Source: Peribacillus frigoritolerans
GTDB lineage: Bacteria; Bacillota; Bacilli; Bacillales; DSM-1321
DNA: 64,000 nucleotides
Assembly (NCBI RefSeq): GCF_030676415.1
Contig: NZ_JAUUTW010000002.1
Span: forward strand, 186,001 to 250,000
Direction: 5' to 3'
Under the pieces are notes generated by a model. That model did not search any database. It was given only the letters and a program-made list of their open reading frames with translations, and was not told the origin of the DNA. Below, piece by piece: positions 10,603-19,757 of the stretch. Each line of letters begins with the position of its first letter. The first letter of the stretch is position 1. The position numbers and the translations under genes are program-made.

Positions 10603-10794
10603 TTAAATCCAGTCGAAATGCAAGGACATGGCCAGGAAAATAAAGGCGATTAGCAGGAGCATATCGAAGAATGTCGGGAAAATCAGCGTACGTAATCCTT
10701 GGAATACGATAAAGGGGACGATGAACTGCTGGCAGACACCGCGGAATTTCTTCACCCAAGGCGGTAAAGTATAGGGAGTATATCTTCGCTTCAT
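10603..10794 (-). CDS. Small membrane protein of unknown function
   Basis: A 63-residue protein, MKRRYTPYTLPPWV onwards, with a basic N-terminus and two hydrophobic stretches (about 22-36 and 40-57). The minus strand reads AAGGAAGG with 7 bases before the ATG, a strong ribosome site that supports a real gene. It lies alone between ysxE and valS on the opposite strand. I do not recognise the family; the basic head and tail suggest a cytoplasmic N-terminus. Confidence 0.65.
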   Translation of the reverse strand: MKRRYTPYTLPPWVKKFRGVCQQFIVPFIVFQGLRTLIFPTFFDMLLLIAFIFLAMSLHFDWI

Positions 10795-10846
10795 ATTATT
10801 ACCTTCCTTTTTAGGACTTCTTATATTCTATGGGTGAGCAGTGGAA

Positions 10847-11002
10847 ATGGTGAAACAGCCGTCACATTCACTGTTCCTGGAGGATAAAATAAAGAAAATG
10901 AACGTGAATGTATCAAATGGGATGATTCCTGAGAAAGTAAGCGAAAAGATGATTGACTGGAGCCCCATATTTTTTGTACTATATACTATATGCATTCAAT
11001 GA
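10847..11002 (+). CDS. Possible 51-residue small protein upstream of valS
   Basis: An open frame from ATG 10847 (MVKQPSHSLFLEDK) to TGA 11002, with a GGTGAG sequence about 9 bases upstream. A charged N-terminal half is followed by a hydrophobic end (SPIFFVLYTICIQ). It overlaps the likely valS promoter, which argues against it. Chance openness over about 50 codons is quite possible in this AT-rich gap. Confidence 0.2.
   Translation: MVKQPSHSLFLEDKIKKMNVNVSNGMIPEKVSEKMIDWSPIFFVLYTICIQ
10953..10982 (+). promoter_or_regulatory. Probable sigmaA promoter of valS
   Basis: TTGACT (10953-10958) and TACTAT (10977-10982) are 18 bases apart, which would start a leader RNA near 10990 that includes the whole T-box element. 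Confidence 0.5.
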
Positions 11003-11272
11003 TTTTACATATGAATATAAATCAATGCAAAGACCGGAAATAGTAAGATGAAATGCACTTTTCAGAGAGGAAACCAACTTGGTGCGAGGTTTCCAGGCAG
11101 CAGCATCCGAAGTCGTCCGCGAGCAGTCTTCGTGAATCTCTTAGTAGCGAAGGCCGGTGAAGAGCCGTTATCCGATTTGAGAGCCGGAAGAGATTTTTTT
11201 CTTTTTCGGAAAAAAGGTGGCACCGCGAACAACTTCCTTCGTCCTTTTGTGATGATGGAAGTTTTTTTTATG
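10990..11272 (+). promoter_or_regulatory. T-box riboswitch controlling valS
   Basis: The conserved T-box antiterminator bulge AGGTGGCACCGCG lies at 11215-11227. It is followed by a terminator, AACTTCC (11231-11237) against GGAAGTT (11257-11263) with a run of T. Upstream, the stem I region contains GAGGAAACC / GGTTTCC arms and GGTGCGAGG. The GTC at 11112-11114 (in CCGAAGTCG) is the most likely valine specifier, but I could not fold the stem to prove it. Uncharged tRNA-Val would favour readthrough into valS. Confidence 0.92.
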
Positions 11273-11292
11273 CCCAAAAAGGAGGAAATGAT

Positions 11293-13944
11293 ATGGAAGA
11301 GAACCAAATTTCTATGCCGACTAAATATGATCCGCAGACGATAGAGAAAGGCCGCTATAAATGGTGGCTTGATGGAAAGTTTTTCGAAACGACGGGTGAC
11401 GATGAAAAAGAACCATATACGATTGTCATCCCGCCGCCTAACGTGACAGGTAAGCTTCATCTTGGCCACGCTTGGGATACGACACTTCAAGATATATTGA
11501 CACGCATGAAAAGGATGCAAGGCTATGATGTTTTATGGTTACCAGGCATGGACCATGCCGGTATCGCCACTCAAGCGAAAGTAGAACAGAAACTTCGTGC
11601 AGAAGGCGTGAGCCGTTATGACCTTGGACGTGAAAAATTCGTAGAAGAGACATGGAAATGGAAAGAGGAATATGCGAGCCATATCCGTGAACAATGGTCA
11701 AAGCTGGGTCTTGGACTTGATTATACACGTGAACGCTTCACCCTTGATGAAGGGCTCTCAAAAGCTGTGCGCGAAGTGTTCGTTTCGCTTTATAACAAGG
11801 GGTTGATTTATCGCGGCGAATATATCATCAACTGGGATCCATCAACGAAAACGGCGTTATCCGATATCGAGGTTATTTACAAAGATGTGCAGGGTGCATT
11901 TTACCATATGAAATATCCGTTGGTTGACGGATCAGGTGAAATTGAAATTGCCACCACCCGTCCAGAAACGATGCTTGGCGATACTGCCGTTGCTGTACAC
12001 CCTGAAGATGACCGTTATAAACACTTGATCGGCAAAATGGTCCGCTTGCCAATTACAGGCCGGGAAATCCCGATTGTCGGTGATGATTATGTCGATATGG
12101 AATTCGGTTCAGGCGCGGTCAAAATTACTCCAGCTCATGATCCGAATGACTTCGAAATCGGGAACCGTCACGATTTGGAGCGCATCCTTGTCATGCATGA
12201 AGATGGCTCGATGAATGAAAAAGCCGGTAAATATGAAGGCATGGACCGTTTTGAATGCCGTAAACAAATCGTCAAGGACCTTCAGGAAGAAGGAGTACTC
12301 TTCAAAATCGAAGATCACCTTCACTCGGTAGGCCATTCAGAGAGAAGCGGTGCTGTTGTTGAACCATATCTATCGACTCAATGGTTCGTTAAAATGCAGC
12401 CGCTGGCTGATGCATCCGTTGAGCTTCAAAAAGGAACCGATGAGGAAAAAGTTCATTTCGTACCGGACCGTTTCGAAAAAACGTACCTGCATTGGATGGA
12501 AAATATCCGTGACTGGTGCATTTCCCGTCAGCTTTGGTGGGGTCACCGCATTCCAGCCTGGTACCATAAAGAAACAGGTGAAGTGTATGTAGGTCACGAA
12601 GAGCCTGCGGACGCTGAAAACTGGGAACAAGATACAGATGTTCTGGATACATGGTTCAGCTCGGCATTATGGCCGTTCTCGACGATGGGCTGGCCTGACA
12701 AGGACAGTGTCGATTTCCAACGTTACTATCCAACCGGGGCACTTGTAACAGGCTATGATATCATTTTCTTCTGGGTATCGCGGATGATTTTCCAAGCTCT
12801 TGAGTTCACAGGTGAACGACCATTTGAAGATGTGCTGATCCACGGTCTGGTTCGTGACGAACAGGGGCGCAAGATGAGTAAATCGCTTGGCAATGGTGTC
12901 GATCCGATGGATGTCATCGATCAATACGGTGCCGATTCCCTGCGTTACTTCTTATCTACGGGCAGCTCGCCAGGCCAGGACCTTCGTTATAGTACGGAAA
13001 AAGTGGAAGCGGTTTGGAACTTCTCCAATAAGATTTGGAACGCATCCCGTTTTGCTTTGATGAACATGAATGGCATGACCTATGACGAAATCGATTTAAG
13101 CGGTGAGAAGTCTGTAGCCGATAAATGGATCTTGACGCGTTTGAATGAAACGATTTCAAACGTAACCAGACTTGCGGACCGTTATGAATTTGGTGAAGTG
13201 GGCCGTGTGCTTTACAACTTCATTTGGGATGATTTCTGTGACTGGTATATTGAAATGGCGAAGCTTCCGCTATATGGCGAAGACGAAGCAGCTAAGAAAA
13301 CGACGCGCTCGATCTTGGCTTATGTACTGGATAACACGATGAGATTGTTACACCCGTTCATGCCATTCATTACCGAAGAAATCTGGCAGAACCTACCGCA
13401 TCAAGGTGAGTCCATCACTGTTGCCGCTTGGCCGGAAGTGAATGAAGGGTTGACAGATACAGCTGCCGCCGAGGAAATGAAGCTGCTTGTTGAAATCATC
13501 CGCTCCGTCCGTAATATCCGTGCTGAGGTGAACACACCGCTAAGCAAAAAAATCAATTTGATTTTAAAAGCGAAAGATGAGTCCATCTTAGGGACTTTAC
13601 AGAAAAACAGCAGCTATATCGAGCGTTTCTGTAATCCTGAACAATTGACGATCGGAATCGAAGTCGAAGAACCTGCTCAAGCCATGACAGCTGTCGTAAC
13701 TGGCGTAGAATTAATCCTTCCGCTTACAGGATTGATCAATGTTGACGAAGAAGTGAAACGTCTTGAAAAAGAACTCGACAAACTTAATAAAGAAGTTGAG
13801 CGCGTACAGAAAAAATTGGGCAACGAGGGCTTCGTTAAAAAGGCGCCTGCAAGCGTCATCGAAGAAGAACGTGCCAAGGAAAAAGACTATAGCGAAAAAC
13901 GCGACTCTGTAATCCACAGGATCAGCGAACTGAAACAACTGTAA
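11293..13944 (+). CDS. valS: Valyl-tRNA synthetase
   Basis: Class I aminoacyl-tRNA synthetase charging tRNA-Val, with an editing domain that clears Thr-tRNA-Val. 883 residues. The HIGH signature is HLGH (56-59) in [12 protein letters not shown], and KMSKS is at 527-531. The CP1 editing insertion carries [16 protein letters not shown], the anticodon-binding helices include [14 protein letters not shown], and a C-terminal coiled coil (about 815-883) clamps the tRNA. A GGAGG site precedes ATG 11293. Regulated by the T-box just upstream. Confidence 0.98.
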   Translation: MEENQISMPTKYDPQTIEKGRYKWWLDGKFFETTGDDEKEPYTIVIPPPNVTGKLHLGHAWDTTLQDILTRMKRMQGYDVLWLPGMDHAGIATQAKVEQKLRAEGVSRYDLGREKFVEETWKWKEEYASHIREQWSKLGLGLDYTRERFTLDEGLSKAVREVFVSLYNKGLIYRGEYIINWDPSTKTALSDIEVIYKDVQGAFYHMKYPLVDGSGEIEIATTRPETMLGDTAVAVHPEDDRYKHLIGKMVRLPITGREIPIVGDDYVDMEFGSGAVKITPAHDPNDFEIGNRHDLERILVMHEDGSMNEKAGKYEGMDRFECRKQIVKDLQEEGVLFKIEDHLHSVGHSERSGAVVEPYLSTQWFVKMQPLADASVELQKGTDEEKVHFVPDRFEKTYLHWMENIRDWCISRQLWWGHRIPAWYHKETGEVYVGHEEPADAENWEQDTDVLDTWFSSALWPFSTMGWPDKDSVDFQRYYPTGALVTGYDIIFFWVSRMIFQALEFTGERPFEDVLIHGLVRDEQGRKMSKSLGNGVDPMDVIDQYGADSLRYFLSTGSSPGQDLRYSTEKVEAVWNFSNKIWNASRFALMNMNGMTYDEIDLSGEKSVADKWILTRLNETISNVTRLADRYEFGEVGRVLYNFIWDDFCDWYIEMAKLPLYGEDEAAKKTTRSILAYVLDNTMRLLHPFMPFITEEIWQNLPHQGESITVAAWPEVNEGLTDTAAAEEMKLLVEIIRSVRNIRAEVNTPLSKKINLILKAKDESILGTLQKNSSYIERFCNPEQLTIGIEVEEPAQAMTAVVTGVELILPLTGLINVDEEVKRLEKELDKLNKEVERVQKKLGNEGFVKKAPASVIEEERAKEKDYSEKRDSVIHRISELKQL

Positions 13945-13947
13945 AAC

Positions 13948-13985
13948 AAAAGGATGAACCAGCTTGAAGCCGGTTCATCCTTTTT
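13948..13985 (+). terminator. Bidirectional terminator between valS and the ATP-grasp pair
   Basis: AAAAGGATGAACC (13948-13960) pairs with GGTTCATCC (13972-13980) plus flanking T; the A run on the left gives a T run on the minus strand. Confidence 0.9.
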
Positions 13986-14017
13986 GTGTTTAAACGCTAT
14001 TTAAGAAAAATATTCCG

Positions 14018-14860
14018 TTAGGAGGATATTCTTTCTTTTATGAATGTAAGGAACTCCCATACGATATTCATATCACTTAGTGCACTTAATGTCCGGCTGC
14101 CGACGACATCCTCGATTTCGTTGAGCATGAGGCTGCCATCTTCGGCAAATATGAAATCGATACCGACCAAGCCAAAATCAAACGACCTCATTACTCTTTC
14201 AACAAGGGCTAATTCAGATGCAGTCAGCTCATATAGAGAAGCCGATCCGCCCAACGTATAATTTGCCTTGAAACTGGAAGCGGATTCCCTAAGTACAGCA
14301 GCCTTCACCTTTTTACCAATTACAAAGACGCGGATATCTTTACCGAATAAGCCAGGTTTTTGGACTATCCAATTTCCATCATTCAGTTCGGCAAGATCAT
14401 CGGCATGCTCGATTAGATATACTTGTTTCCCGCCGCGGCCACGTGTTTCTTTTGCGATGAAAGGGAACTCCATGTCATCGGCACTCGGCCTTCCGTTACA
14501 ATATACGGTATCGGCCATTGGAATCCCCAGCGAAGACAAATATTGATGCGTCTTTGCTTTGTCATTCGCGATTTCCGATACGAAGGAGGAATTAAAGCAA
14601 GCAATCCCCAGTTGCTCCAGTTGCTTTGTAAAAAAAGGGTCGATGGTCCGGACGATAGCAAAGTCTGGCAATGAAATTGGCTGCGTCTCATATTCGACGT
14701 ACAACTCGTTGAAACGATGACCGATCCTAAGGTCTTCCCGGAAGTGAAAGTGTAAATCAAGATCAAGCTTACTGGCTTCGTCAAGCATCCAATCTATGTA
14801 TCCCTTATTTTTCACGGCATCCTCACGGTTATAAATCAACCAGCCTGACTGTTTTTTCAT
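14018..14860 (-). CDS. RimK-like ATP-grasp ligase, second of a tandem pair
   Basis: 280 residues with an N-terminal pre-ATP-grasp domain (about 1-95), then ATP-grasp: a linker helix with NDKAKTHQYLSSLGIP, the ATP-binding lysine strand FPFIAKETRGRGGKQ, the hinge WIVQKPG, KDIRVFVIGKKVKAAVLR, and the metal-binding GIDFIFAEDG and NEIEDVVGS. ATP-grasp enzymes of this branch join a carboxylate to an amine, often adding amino acids to a peptide or protein end. The substrate is unknown. The start overlaps the end of the upstream partner by 4 bases, so the two are translationally coupled. The usual ExN metal motif reads NEIE, a family variant. Confidence 0.8.
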   Translation of the reverse strand: MKKQSGWLIYNREDAVKNKGYIDWMLDEASKLDLDLHFHFREDLRIGHRFNELYVEYETQPISLPDFAIVRTIDPFFTKQLEQLGIACFNSSFVSEIANDKAKTHQYLSSLGIPMADTVYCNGRPSADDMEFPFIAKETRGRGGKQVYLIEHADDLAELNDGNWIVQKPGLFGKDIRVFVIGKKVKAAVLRESASSFKANYTLGGSASLYELTASELALVERVMRSFDFGLVGIDFIFAEDGSLMLNEIEDVVGSRTLSALSDMNIVWEFLTFIKERISS

Positions 14861-15768
14861 GATGCACTTCCTTTTCCTAATTCTTTCAAGATATAATCGA
14901 ACATGCTATCAGCGATGTTGATGCCTGTACATTCATAAATATTCAGTAAATGCGAATTCGAATTCACTTCGCACAAGAGCGGACCTTCTTCACCGAACAA
15001 CAAATCGACGCCAGCGAAGTCGGCACCCAGAATTTGCGCACATCGGATGGCAAGCTGTGCTTCTTCACTGGTGGGTATATATGGTGCAGCCTGCCCCCCG
15101 GCAGTCATATTAGCTCGGAAGTCTTGCTCGGAATGGCGTTGCATCGCTGCTATGACTTGATTGCCCACGACATTCACACGAATATCCCGACCTTTACTGT
15201 GCTCGATGAATTCCTGGATGATAAATGGTTTGTGGCCAAGATTACGGATGGTCTTTAGTAACTCATCCTCTGTTTGGATCAAATATACTTGTTCCCCAAA
15301 AGAACCGTATGCTTCCTTAACGATAAGGGGATACCCAAGTTCATTGCCGATTTGTATGAAGGCATCCATATTGACCCTTTCAATCCCTTCGTACGTAAAA
15401 GGGGGAAATAAGGTTTTCGGCATCGGTATGCCATGCCCGGTTAATGCTTGATGTGTTTTTGCTTTGCTGTCGCAAATATCGATCGCTGTACTGCTGTTAT
15501 ATACGGGGATGCCGAGCAATTCCAAATGGCGGGCCAAATGAATGTCTTTATCCATGAACAGAACAAAATCAGGCAGCTTTTCAAAGGTTCCTTTAAGCAG
15601 TGGCACTCCTTTTTCGATTATGGGAATGAGATCTGAATTGCGGATAAGGGTTGCCATGATATCTTTCCTTTCAGCCGCCTCTTTAATGAACAAAGCTAAA
15701 CTGGAAAACTTATCATGCTGTAAATAGCCGTTAACGACAATCCAACAGTGGAATTCTGAAGGTTTCAT
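14857..15768 (-). CDS. RimK-like ATP-grasp ligase, first of a tandem pair
   Basis: 303 residues, same architecture as its partner: pre-ATP-grasp domain about 1-105, then SKAKTHQALTGHGIPMPKT, the lysine strand YPLIVKEAYGSFGEQ, the hinge FIIQEFIEH, GRDIRVNVVGNQVIAAMQRH, and the metal site GVDLLFGEEG and EVNSNSHL. AAAGGTAG on the minus strand precedes the ATG. Divergent from folC across about 100 bases that must hold both promoters. No small precursor-peptide gene is visible next to the pair. Some spore coat proteins (YheC/YheD) also use ATP-grasp folds, so a sporulation role is possible but unproven. Confidence 0.8.
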   Translation of the reverse strand: MKPSEFHCWIVVNGYLQHDKFSSLALFIKEAAERKDIMATLIRNSDLIPIIEKGVPLLKGTFEKLPDFVLFMDKDIHLARHLELLGIPVYNSSTAIDICDSKAKTHQALTGHGIPMPKTLFPPFTYEGIERVNMDAFIQIGNELGYPLIVKEAYGSFGEQVYLIQTEDELLKTIRNLGHKPFIIQEFIEHSKGRDIRVNVVGNQVIAAMQRHSEQDFRANMTAGGQAAPYIPTSEEAQLAIRCAQILGADFAGVDLLFGEEGPLLCEVNSNSHLLNIYECTGINIADSMFDYILKELGKGSAS

Positions 15769-15865
15769 GGTAAAACACTACCTTTCATCTAGGTTAATCG
15801 TTCATATATTGATAAAATAATCTTAACGCATAAGAGCGGTATAAAGAAAGAGGAGGTTCAACGAT

Positions 15866-17155
15866 ATGGTAACGACCATGAAAGAAATCAATCATTTTTT
15901 TGAACGGCGCCAAGTTCAATTGGGCATGAATTTTGGTCTATCACGGATGGAAACATTGTTAACTGAAATAGGTGACCCGCACAAGGCGCTAAAGTATATT
16001 CATCTTGCAGGATCTAACGGGAAAGGATCAACACTGCAATATATTAAAGAAATCCTGCTTGCCCAAGGGATTCGGGTCGCTTCCTTCACTTCGCCTTATT
16101 TAATGCGGATGAATGAACAGCTGAAGATAAATGAGGATGAAATCAGTGATAAGGATTTTATCGCTGTCTTCCGGAAGCTTTGGCCGATCATCCAAGAGAT
16201 GGACAGTAAGGGGAATGGTCCCACTCAATTCGAAATTTTGACTGCGATGGCATTCTCTTATTTTAGCGAAAAGGAAGTGGATTTGGTTTTGATGGAAACG
16301 GGTTTGGGAGGCAGGCTTGATACAACGAATGTCATCCAGCCGTTTCTTTCGATCATTACCTCGATTTCTTTGGAACATACGAACATCCTGGGTAACACAC
16401 TTGGGGAAATTGCTTTTGAGAAGGCGGGCATCATTAAAAGCGGGGCGCCGATCATCAGCGGAGTCACAGCCGGGGAACCAGCAAAAGTAATCGAAGAAAA
16501 AGCGTCATCTTTAGGCGTACCTTATTACCAATTAGGTAAAGACTTTCATGTAGGCAATATAAAGCAAAGTGAACGAGGGCAAAGTTTCACATTTTCGCTT
16601 GCCGACAGGTCCATCGAAAATGTGGAAATGCGGATGTTAGGCCGTCATCAAATGGAGAATGCGGCACTGGCCATTGCAGCTGTCACATTAGGAATGGAAA
16701 ATATCGATGAAAAAAGCATACTTAAAGGAATAGTGGAAGCGAAATGGGATGGCCGCTTTGAAATAATATCGGATGAGCCCTTGGTGATCATTGATGGTGC
16801 ACATAATCCTGCCGGCATCGACGTACTGAAGGAAACGCTAAAAGTGCATTACCCCGACTATAAGTACCGATTCGTATTCAGTTCATTTAAAGATAAAAAT
16901 TATTCCGAGATGCTTCATGGACTGGAAACGGAAGCGATGGAAATCATCATTACCGAATTCGACCATGAACGGGCGGCGGATGCGGAAACGCTTTATGAAA
17001 AATACAGTCATCCCAATAAAAGTATAAACAAGGATTGGCAGGCGGCGATTACGGAAGGCAGAAGGAAAACAGGGGAAAAAGAGATTCTTGTCATCACAGG
17101 GTCCCTTCATTTCCTATCACTTGTGAGGGAGTTCTTAATCAGAGAAGATGCCTAA
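15866..17155 (+). CDS. folC: Folylpolyglutamate synthase / dihydrofolate synthase
   Basis: Adds glutamate to dihydropteroate and extends the folate polyglutamate tail. 429 residues, Mur-ligase-like. The ATP-binding loop is GSNGKGSTLQY, followed by ASFTSPYLMRMNEQ, LMETGLGGRLDTTN and the C-terminal domain motif VIIDGAHNPAG. An AGGAGG site precedes ATG 15866. It comes before comC as in B. subtilis. Confidence 0.96.
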   Translation: MVTTMKEINHFFERRQVQLGMNFGLSRMETLLTEIGDPHKALKYIHLAGSNGKGSTLQYIKEILLAQGIRVASFTSPYLMRMNEQLKINEDEISDKDFIAVFRKLWPIIQEMDSKGNGPTQFEILTAMAFSYFSEKEVDLVLMETGLGGRLDTTNVIQPFLSIITSISLEHTNILGNTLGEIAFEKAGIIKSGAPIISGVTAGEPAKVIEEKASSLGVPYYQLGKDFHVGNIKQSERGQSFTFSLADRSIENVEMRMLGRHQMENAALAIAAVTLGMENIDEKSILKGIVEAKWDGRFEIISDEPLVIIDGAHNPAGIDVLKETLKVHYPDYKYRFVFSSFKDKNYSEMLHGLETEAMEIIITEFDHERAADAETLYEKYSHPNKSINKDWQAAITEGRRKTGEKEILVITGSLHFLSLVREFLIREDA

Positions 17156-17240
17156 AGGGATGCCTTTACCGGTGGACTAATCATCTTTCCTTCTACTATG
17201 CAGAGAGAACTAGTGAATGATCAACTTAATGAGTAACCTG

Positions 17241-17270
17241 AAAAAGGATTTTTTCAAAGGTCCTTTTCTC
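17241..17270 (+). terminator. Weak hairpin after folC
   Basis: AAAAGGA (17242-17248) pairs with TCCTTTT (17261-17267) around a 12-base loop. There is no proper T run after it, so termination is doubtful. Confidence 0.3.
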
Positions 17271-17421
17271 TTGTTAACAGAGTCTCTTGAAAAGAAAGGA
17301 AAAAATCTAATAGAGTGATTGATAACAAATCACCAAGTATATTTGTTAAAATATGTTTATATATTGATTCTATATGACTGATGAATAGTAGGTCTACTTA
17401 ATAAAATGACGGGAGGTATGA

Positions 17422-17523
17422 ATGATCATGAAGAACCCAAGTGTTCATTACATAGCGGAAGGGACTTTTATATTAAGGTTTCAAAGGAAGGCAATCGGAT
17501 CCTCATGCACTTTGTGTAAATGA
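17422..17523 (+). CDS. Possible 33-residue leader peptide coupled to comC
   Basis: GGGAGG (17411-17416) lies 5 bases before ATG 17422, which opens a 33-codon frame (MIMKNPSVHYIAEGT...CTLCK) whose TGA overlaps the comC ATG (ATGA at 17520-17523). comC itself has no ribosome site in the bases before its start, so ribosomes would reach it through this frame. No known family is recognised. A second overlapping frame starts at ATG 17418 and ends at 17519, but its spacing from the ribosome site is too short. Confidence 0.45.
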   Translation: MIMKNPSVHYIAEGTFILRFQRKAIGSSCTLCK

Positions 17524-18272
17524 TGGCAATCCATATCTATCTCTTCGTCTTGGGCCTAATTTTAGGCTCATTCTTTAACGTTGTCGGTTTAAGTGTTCCA
17601 GCTAGTCATTCATTTGCGAATCGTCGCTCCGCCTGCCCTTCTTGCGGGCGTACATTGACATTCTTCGAGTTGATACCGGTTATTTCCTATTTGTTGCAAG
17701 ACGGAAAATGCCGCGGCTGTAAAACAAGGATTTCCCCGCTTTATCCGGCAGTGGAAATGCTGACCGGTGTTTTGTTTGCCTCTGCTCCCATATTCCTTGG
17801 CTGGTCGAACGAACTCTTGATTGGCTGGACATTGATTTCATTATTTATGATCATCTTCGTGACTGATGTAGCCTATATGCTCATACCTGACAAAATACTG
17901 CTTTTCTTTACGGTGATTTTTATCGTTTTAAGAGTCTCATTTCCACTGTCGCCCTGGTGGGATTCAATTGTCGGGGCAGCGGTTGGCTTTAGTCTGCTGT
18001 TATTGATCGCTGTCGTGAGTAAGGGTGGCATGGGTGGCGGTGATATCAAGCTATTTGCAGTGATTGGCCTTGTATTGGGATTGAAGATGGTGCTGTTATC
18101 GTTTCTTTTTGCGTGCTTTTATGGGGCATTCCTTGGCATCATCGGGTTGCTGGCCGGAATCCTAAAAAAGAAAACACTTATTCCTTTCGGACCGTATATC
18201 GTTTTTGGGACATTGACCGCTTACTTTTGGGGCGATTCCCTTTTACATTGGTATGTAACTTTTTTAAGATGA
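17520..18272 (+). CDS. comC: ComC, type 4 prepilin peptidase and methylase
   Basis: Membrane aspartic protease that trims and N-methylates ComG pseudopilins for DNA uptake and late competence. 250 residues, A24 family, about seven membrane segments. The cytoplasmic zinc loop holds Cys39-Cys42 and Cys64-Cys67. The catalytic aspartates are Asp116 (VTDVAYMLIPD) and Asp175 (MGGGDIK). The start is ATG 17520 or the adjacent ATG 17523; neither has its own ribosome site. Confidence 0.95.
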   Translation: MMAIHIYLFVLGLILGSFFNVVGLSVPASHSFANRRSACPSCGRTLTFFELIPVISYLLQDGKCRGCKTRISPLYPAVEMLTGVLFASAPIFLGWSNELLIGWTLISLFMIIFVTDVAYMLIPDKILLFFTVIFIVLRVSFPLSPWWDSIVGAAVGFSLLLLIAVVSKGGMGGGDIKLFAVIGLVLGLKMVLLSFLFACFYGAFLGIIGLLAGILKKKTLIPFGPYIVFGTLTAYFWGDSLLHWYVTFLR

Positions 18273-18496
18273 GCTTAAAGGACCATCTTAATTCAAGAGG
18301 AATTTGTCAAAAATCACCTGAGCAATAACGCAGTAGGGAACTATCCCCATTTGGCTGCAAGTGTAGATGACATGGAAGAGGAATATATGTAATTGGTGAG
18401 AGGCGATATTGAATAGTTCATGAACCAGAAGTACCAGTACCTGGAATTCCCTTTTGGTTACCCATATATGAATAGGGAAATTTGACGAAACCTATT
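18273..18496 (+). other. Comparatively empty stretch between comC and spoIIB
   Basis: The gap to the spoIIB start is about 300 bases. Frames are short; the longest with a start that I see is 21 codons at 18424 (MNQKYQYLEFPFGYPYMNREI) without a ribosome site. I see no gene, tRNA or repeat here apart from the terminator at its end. Confidence 0.5.
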
Positions 18497-18532
18497 AATG
18501 ACAAGACGACAAAAGTCTTGTTATTTTTTTTT
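18497..18532 (+). terminator. Terminator after comC
   Basis: AATGACAAGAC (18497-18507) pairs with GTCTTGTTATT (18515-18525) using one G-U pair, followed by a run of T. Confidence 0.88.
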
Positions 18533-18579
18533 ACCTCTATGTTAGGATGAGAAAAATGATCTGGAGGGGAGGAAAAAAA

Positions 18580-19566
18580 TTGGGCAAGCCGGAACAAAGC
18601 AAGGGTGTAACGATTAAAATAAATGGGGAAGAAAAAGTATTTGCCGATAAAAAGATTGAAAGTCAAGAGGCGGCGAGTAAGGAGCAGGAGCAGGAACAGG
18701 AACAGGAACACACAGATGAGAGTTTCGAATGGATACTCCCTGAGGATTCAAACGAAAACAAAATCGTATTGGTTCCCTCACCGCCAAAGAGGAAAATGCC
18801 GAAGTTCATCGGTTTTGGTACCGGTTCGCTGAAAAGTTTGGATAAAAGACCGATCAAGACATTCATGATCGCTGTCATTTGTGCTGTTTTTTTTGGGTCG
18901 ATTCTTGGCTTGATTGCCGTTAAAACGATTACTAAGGAAAAAGCCGAAGTATCTTCGATCGAGACCTCGATTCCAACAGAAGCCACTGTTGAGGATAAAA
19001 AAGCGGCAGTGACTGAACCAGGAAACCAGCTAAAGACATTCCTTGTACAGGGAGGAGTATTCAGCAGCGAGGACGCGGCAAGGCAAATACAAAAGAAAAT
19101 CATGGAAAAGCAGGTTCCTGCTGAAATTTTCAACTTGGAAGAAAGCTATTATCTATTCTTGGGATCGGCAGAGAGTCTAGATGCAAGTAAGGAGCTGGCC
19201 TTGTTCTTAAAGTCCTATGATGTGGACGTATATTGGAAGGAAATCAATTTTGAAGCGGCTGGGACAAGCCAAGAAGATGAGGAAACCCTCAACAAGATGA
19301 AGGCAGTATATGCTTCGTTGGCAGAGACATCCGCAACAAAGCTTCGTGGAAAGGAAGGGACGGTAAACGAAGGAACCCTTAAAAAAAACATGGATGAACT
19401 GAAGGCGGTGAAATTATCGCCGGAGTTTTCGAATATGAACGATCACTTGACTGCTGCCGCAAAGTCGATTGACGAATATGAGACTTCCAAAAATGAAGAA
19501 AAGCTATTCAAGGCTCAAGAAAGTCTTCTTGGTTTTTTATTGAATTACCAAAACATATCGAGTTAA
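18580..19566 (+). CDS. spoIIB: SpoIIB, forespore engulfment protein with SPOR domain
   Basis: Acts at the polar septum, speeding septal peptidoglycan thinning and guiding SpoIIDMP. 328 residues: N-terminal VTIKINGEEK as in SpoIIB, a Gln/Glu repeat (about 37-43), a membrane helix about 94-115, then a SPOR-type peptidoglycan-binding region about 155-230 (FLVQGGVFSSEDAARQIQ). The start is TTG 18580 behind a GGAGGGGAGG run. Position between comC and maf matches B. subtilis. It is weakly conserved, so synteny carries part of the call. Confidence 0.9.
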   Translation: MGKPEQSKGVTIKINGEEKVFADKKIESQEAASKEQEQEQEQEHTDESFEWILPEDSNENKIVLVPSPPKRKMPKFIGFGTGSLKSLDKRPIKTFMIAVICAVFFGSILGLIAVKTITKEKAEVSSIETSIPTEATVEDKKAAVTEPGNQLKTFLVQGGVFSSEDAARQIQKKIMEKQVPAEIFNLEESYYLFLGSAESLDASKELALFLKSYDVDVYWKEINFEAAGTSQEDEETLNKMKAVYASLAETSATKLRGKEGTVNEGTLKKNMDELKAVKLSPEFSNMNDHLTAAAKSIDEYETSKNEEKLFKAQESLLGFLLNYQNISS

Positions 19567-19757
19567 GTAAAGAAAAAAGGGGGGCTGCCTGATAGGACAA
19601 GCTCCCCAATATGAAACCATCTGTGACACCTTTTTTATTTTCCGGGAAATACTTACAGGCATTTGTCGATTCCTAGTAAACAATAATTGTGGATTGCACC
19701 ATAATTTGATAGGATAGATATGTATCTCCCTATGTAGAGAAAGGTGACTTTTATATT

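Noticed and set aside
14018-15768. A ribosomally made peptide (graspetide) cluster around the ATP-grasp pair
   Set aside because: No small acidic or Thr-rich precursor frame with a ribosome site is present within the flanks, and folC and valS are housekeeping genes.
17319-17352. TTGATA and TAAAAT as a comC promoter
   Set aside because: Spacer of 22 bases is too long; no better pairing was found, so it is not listed.
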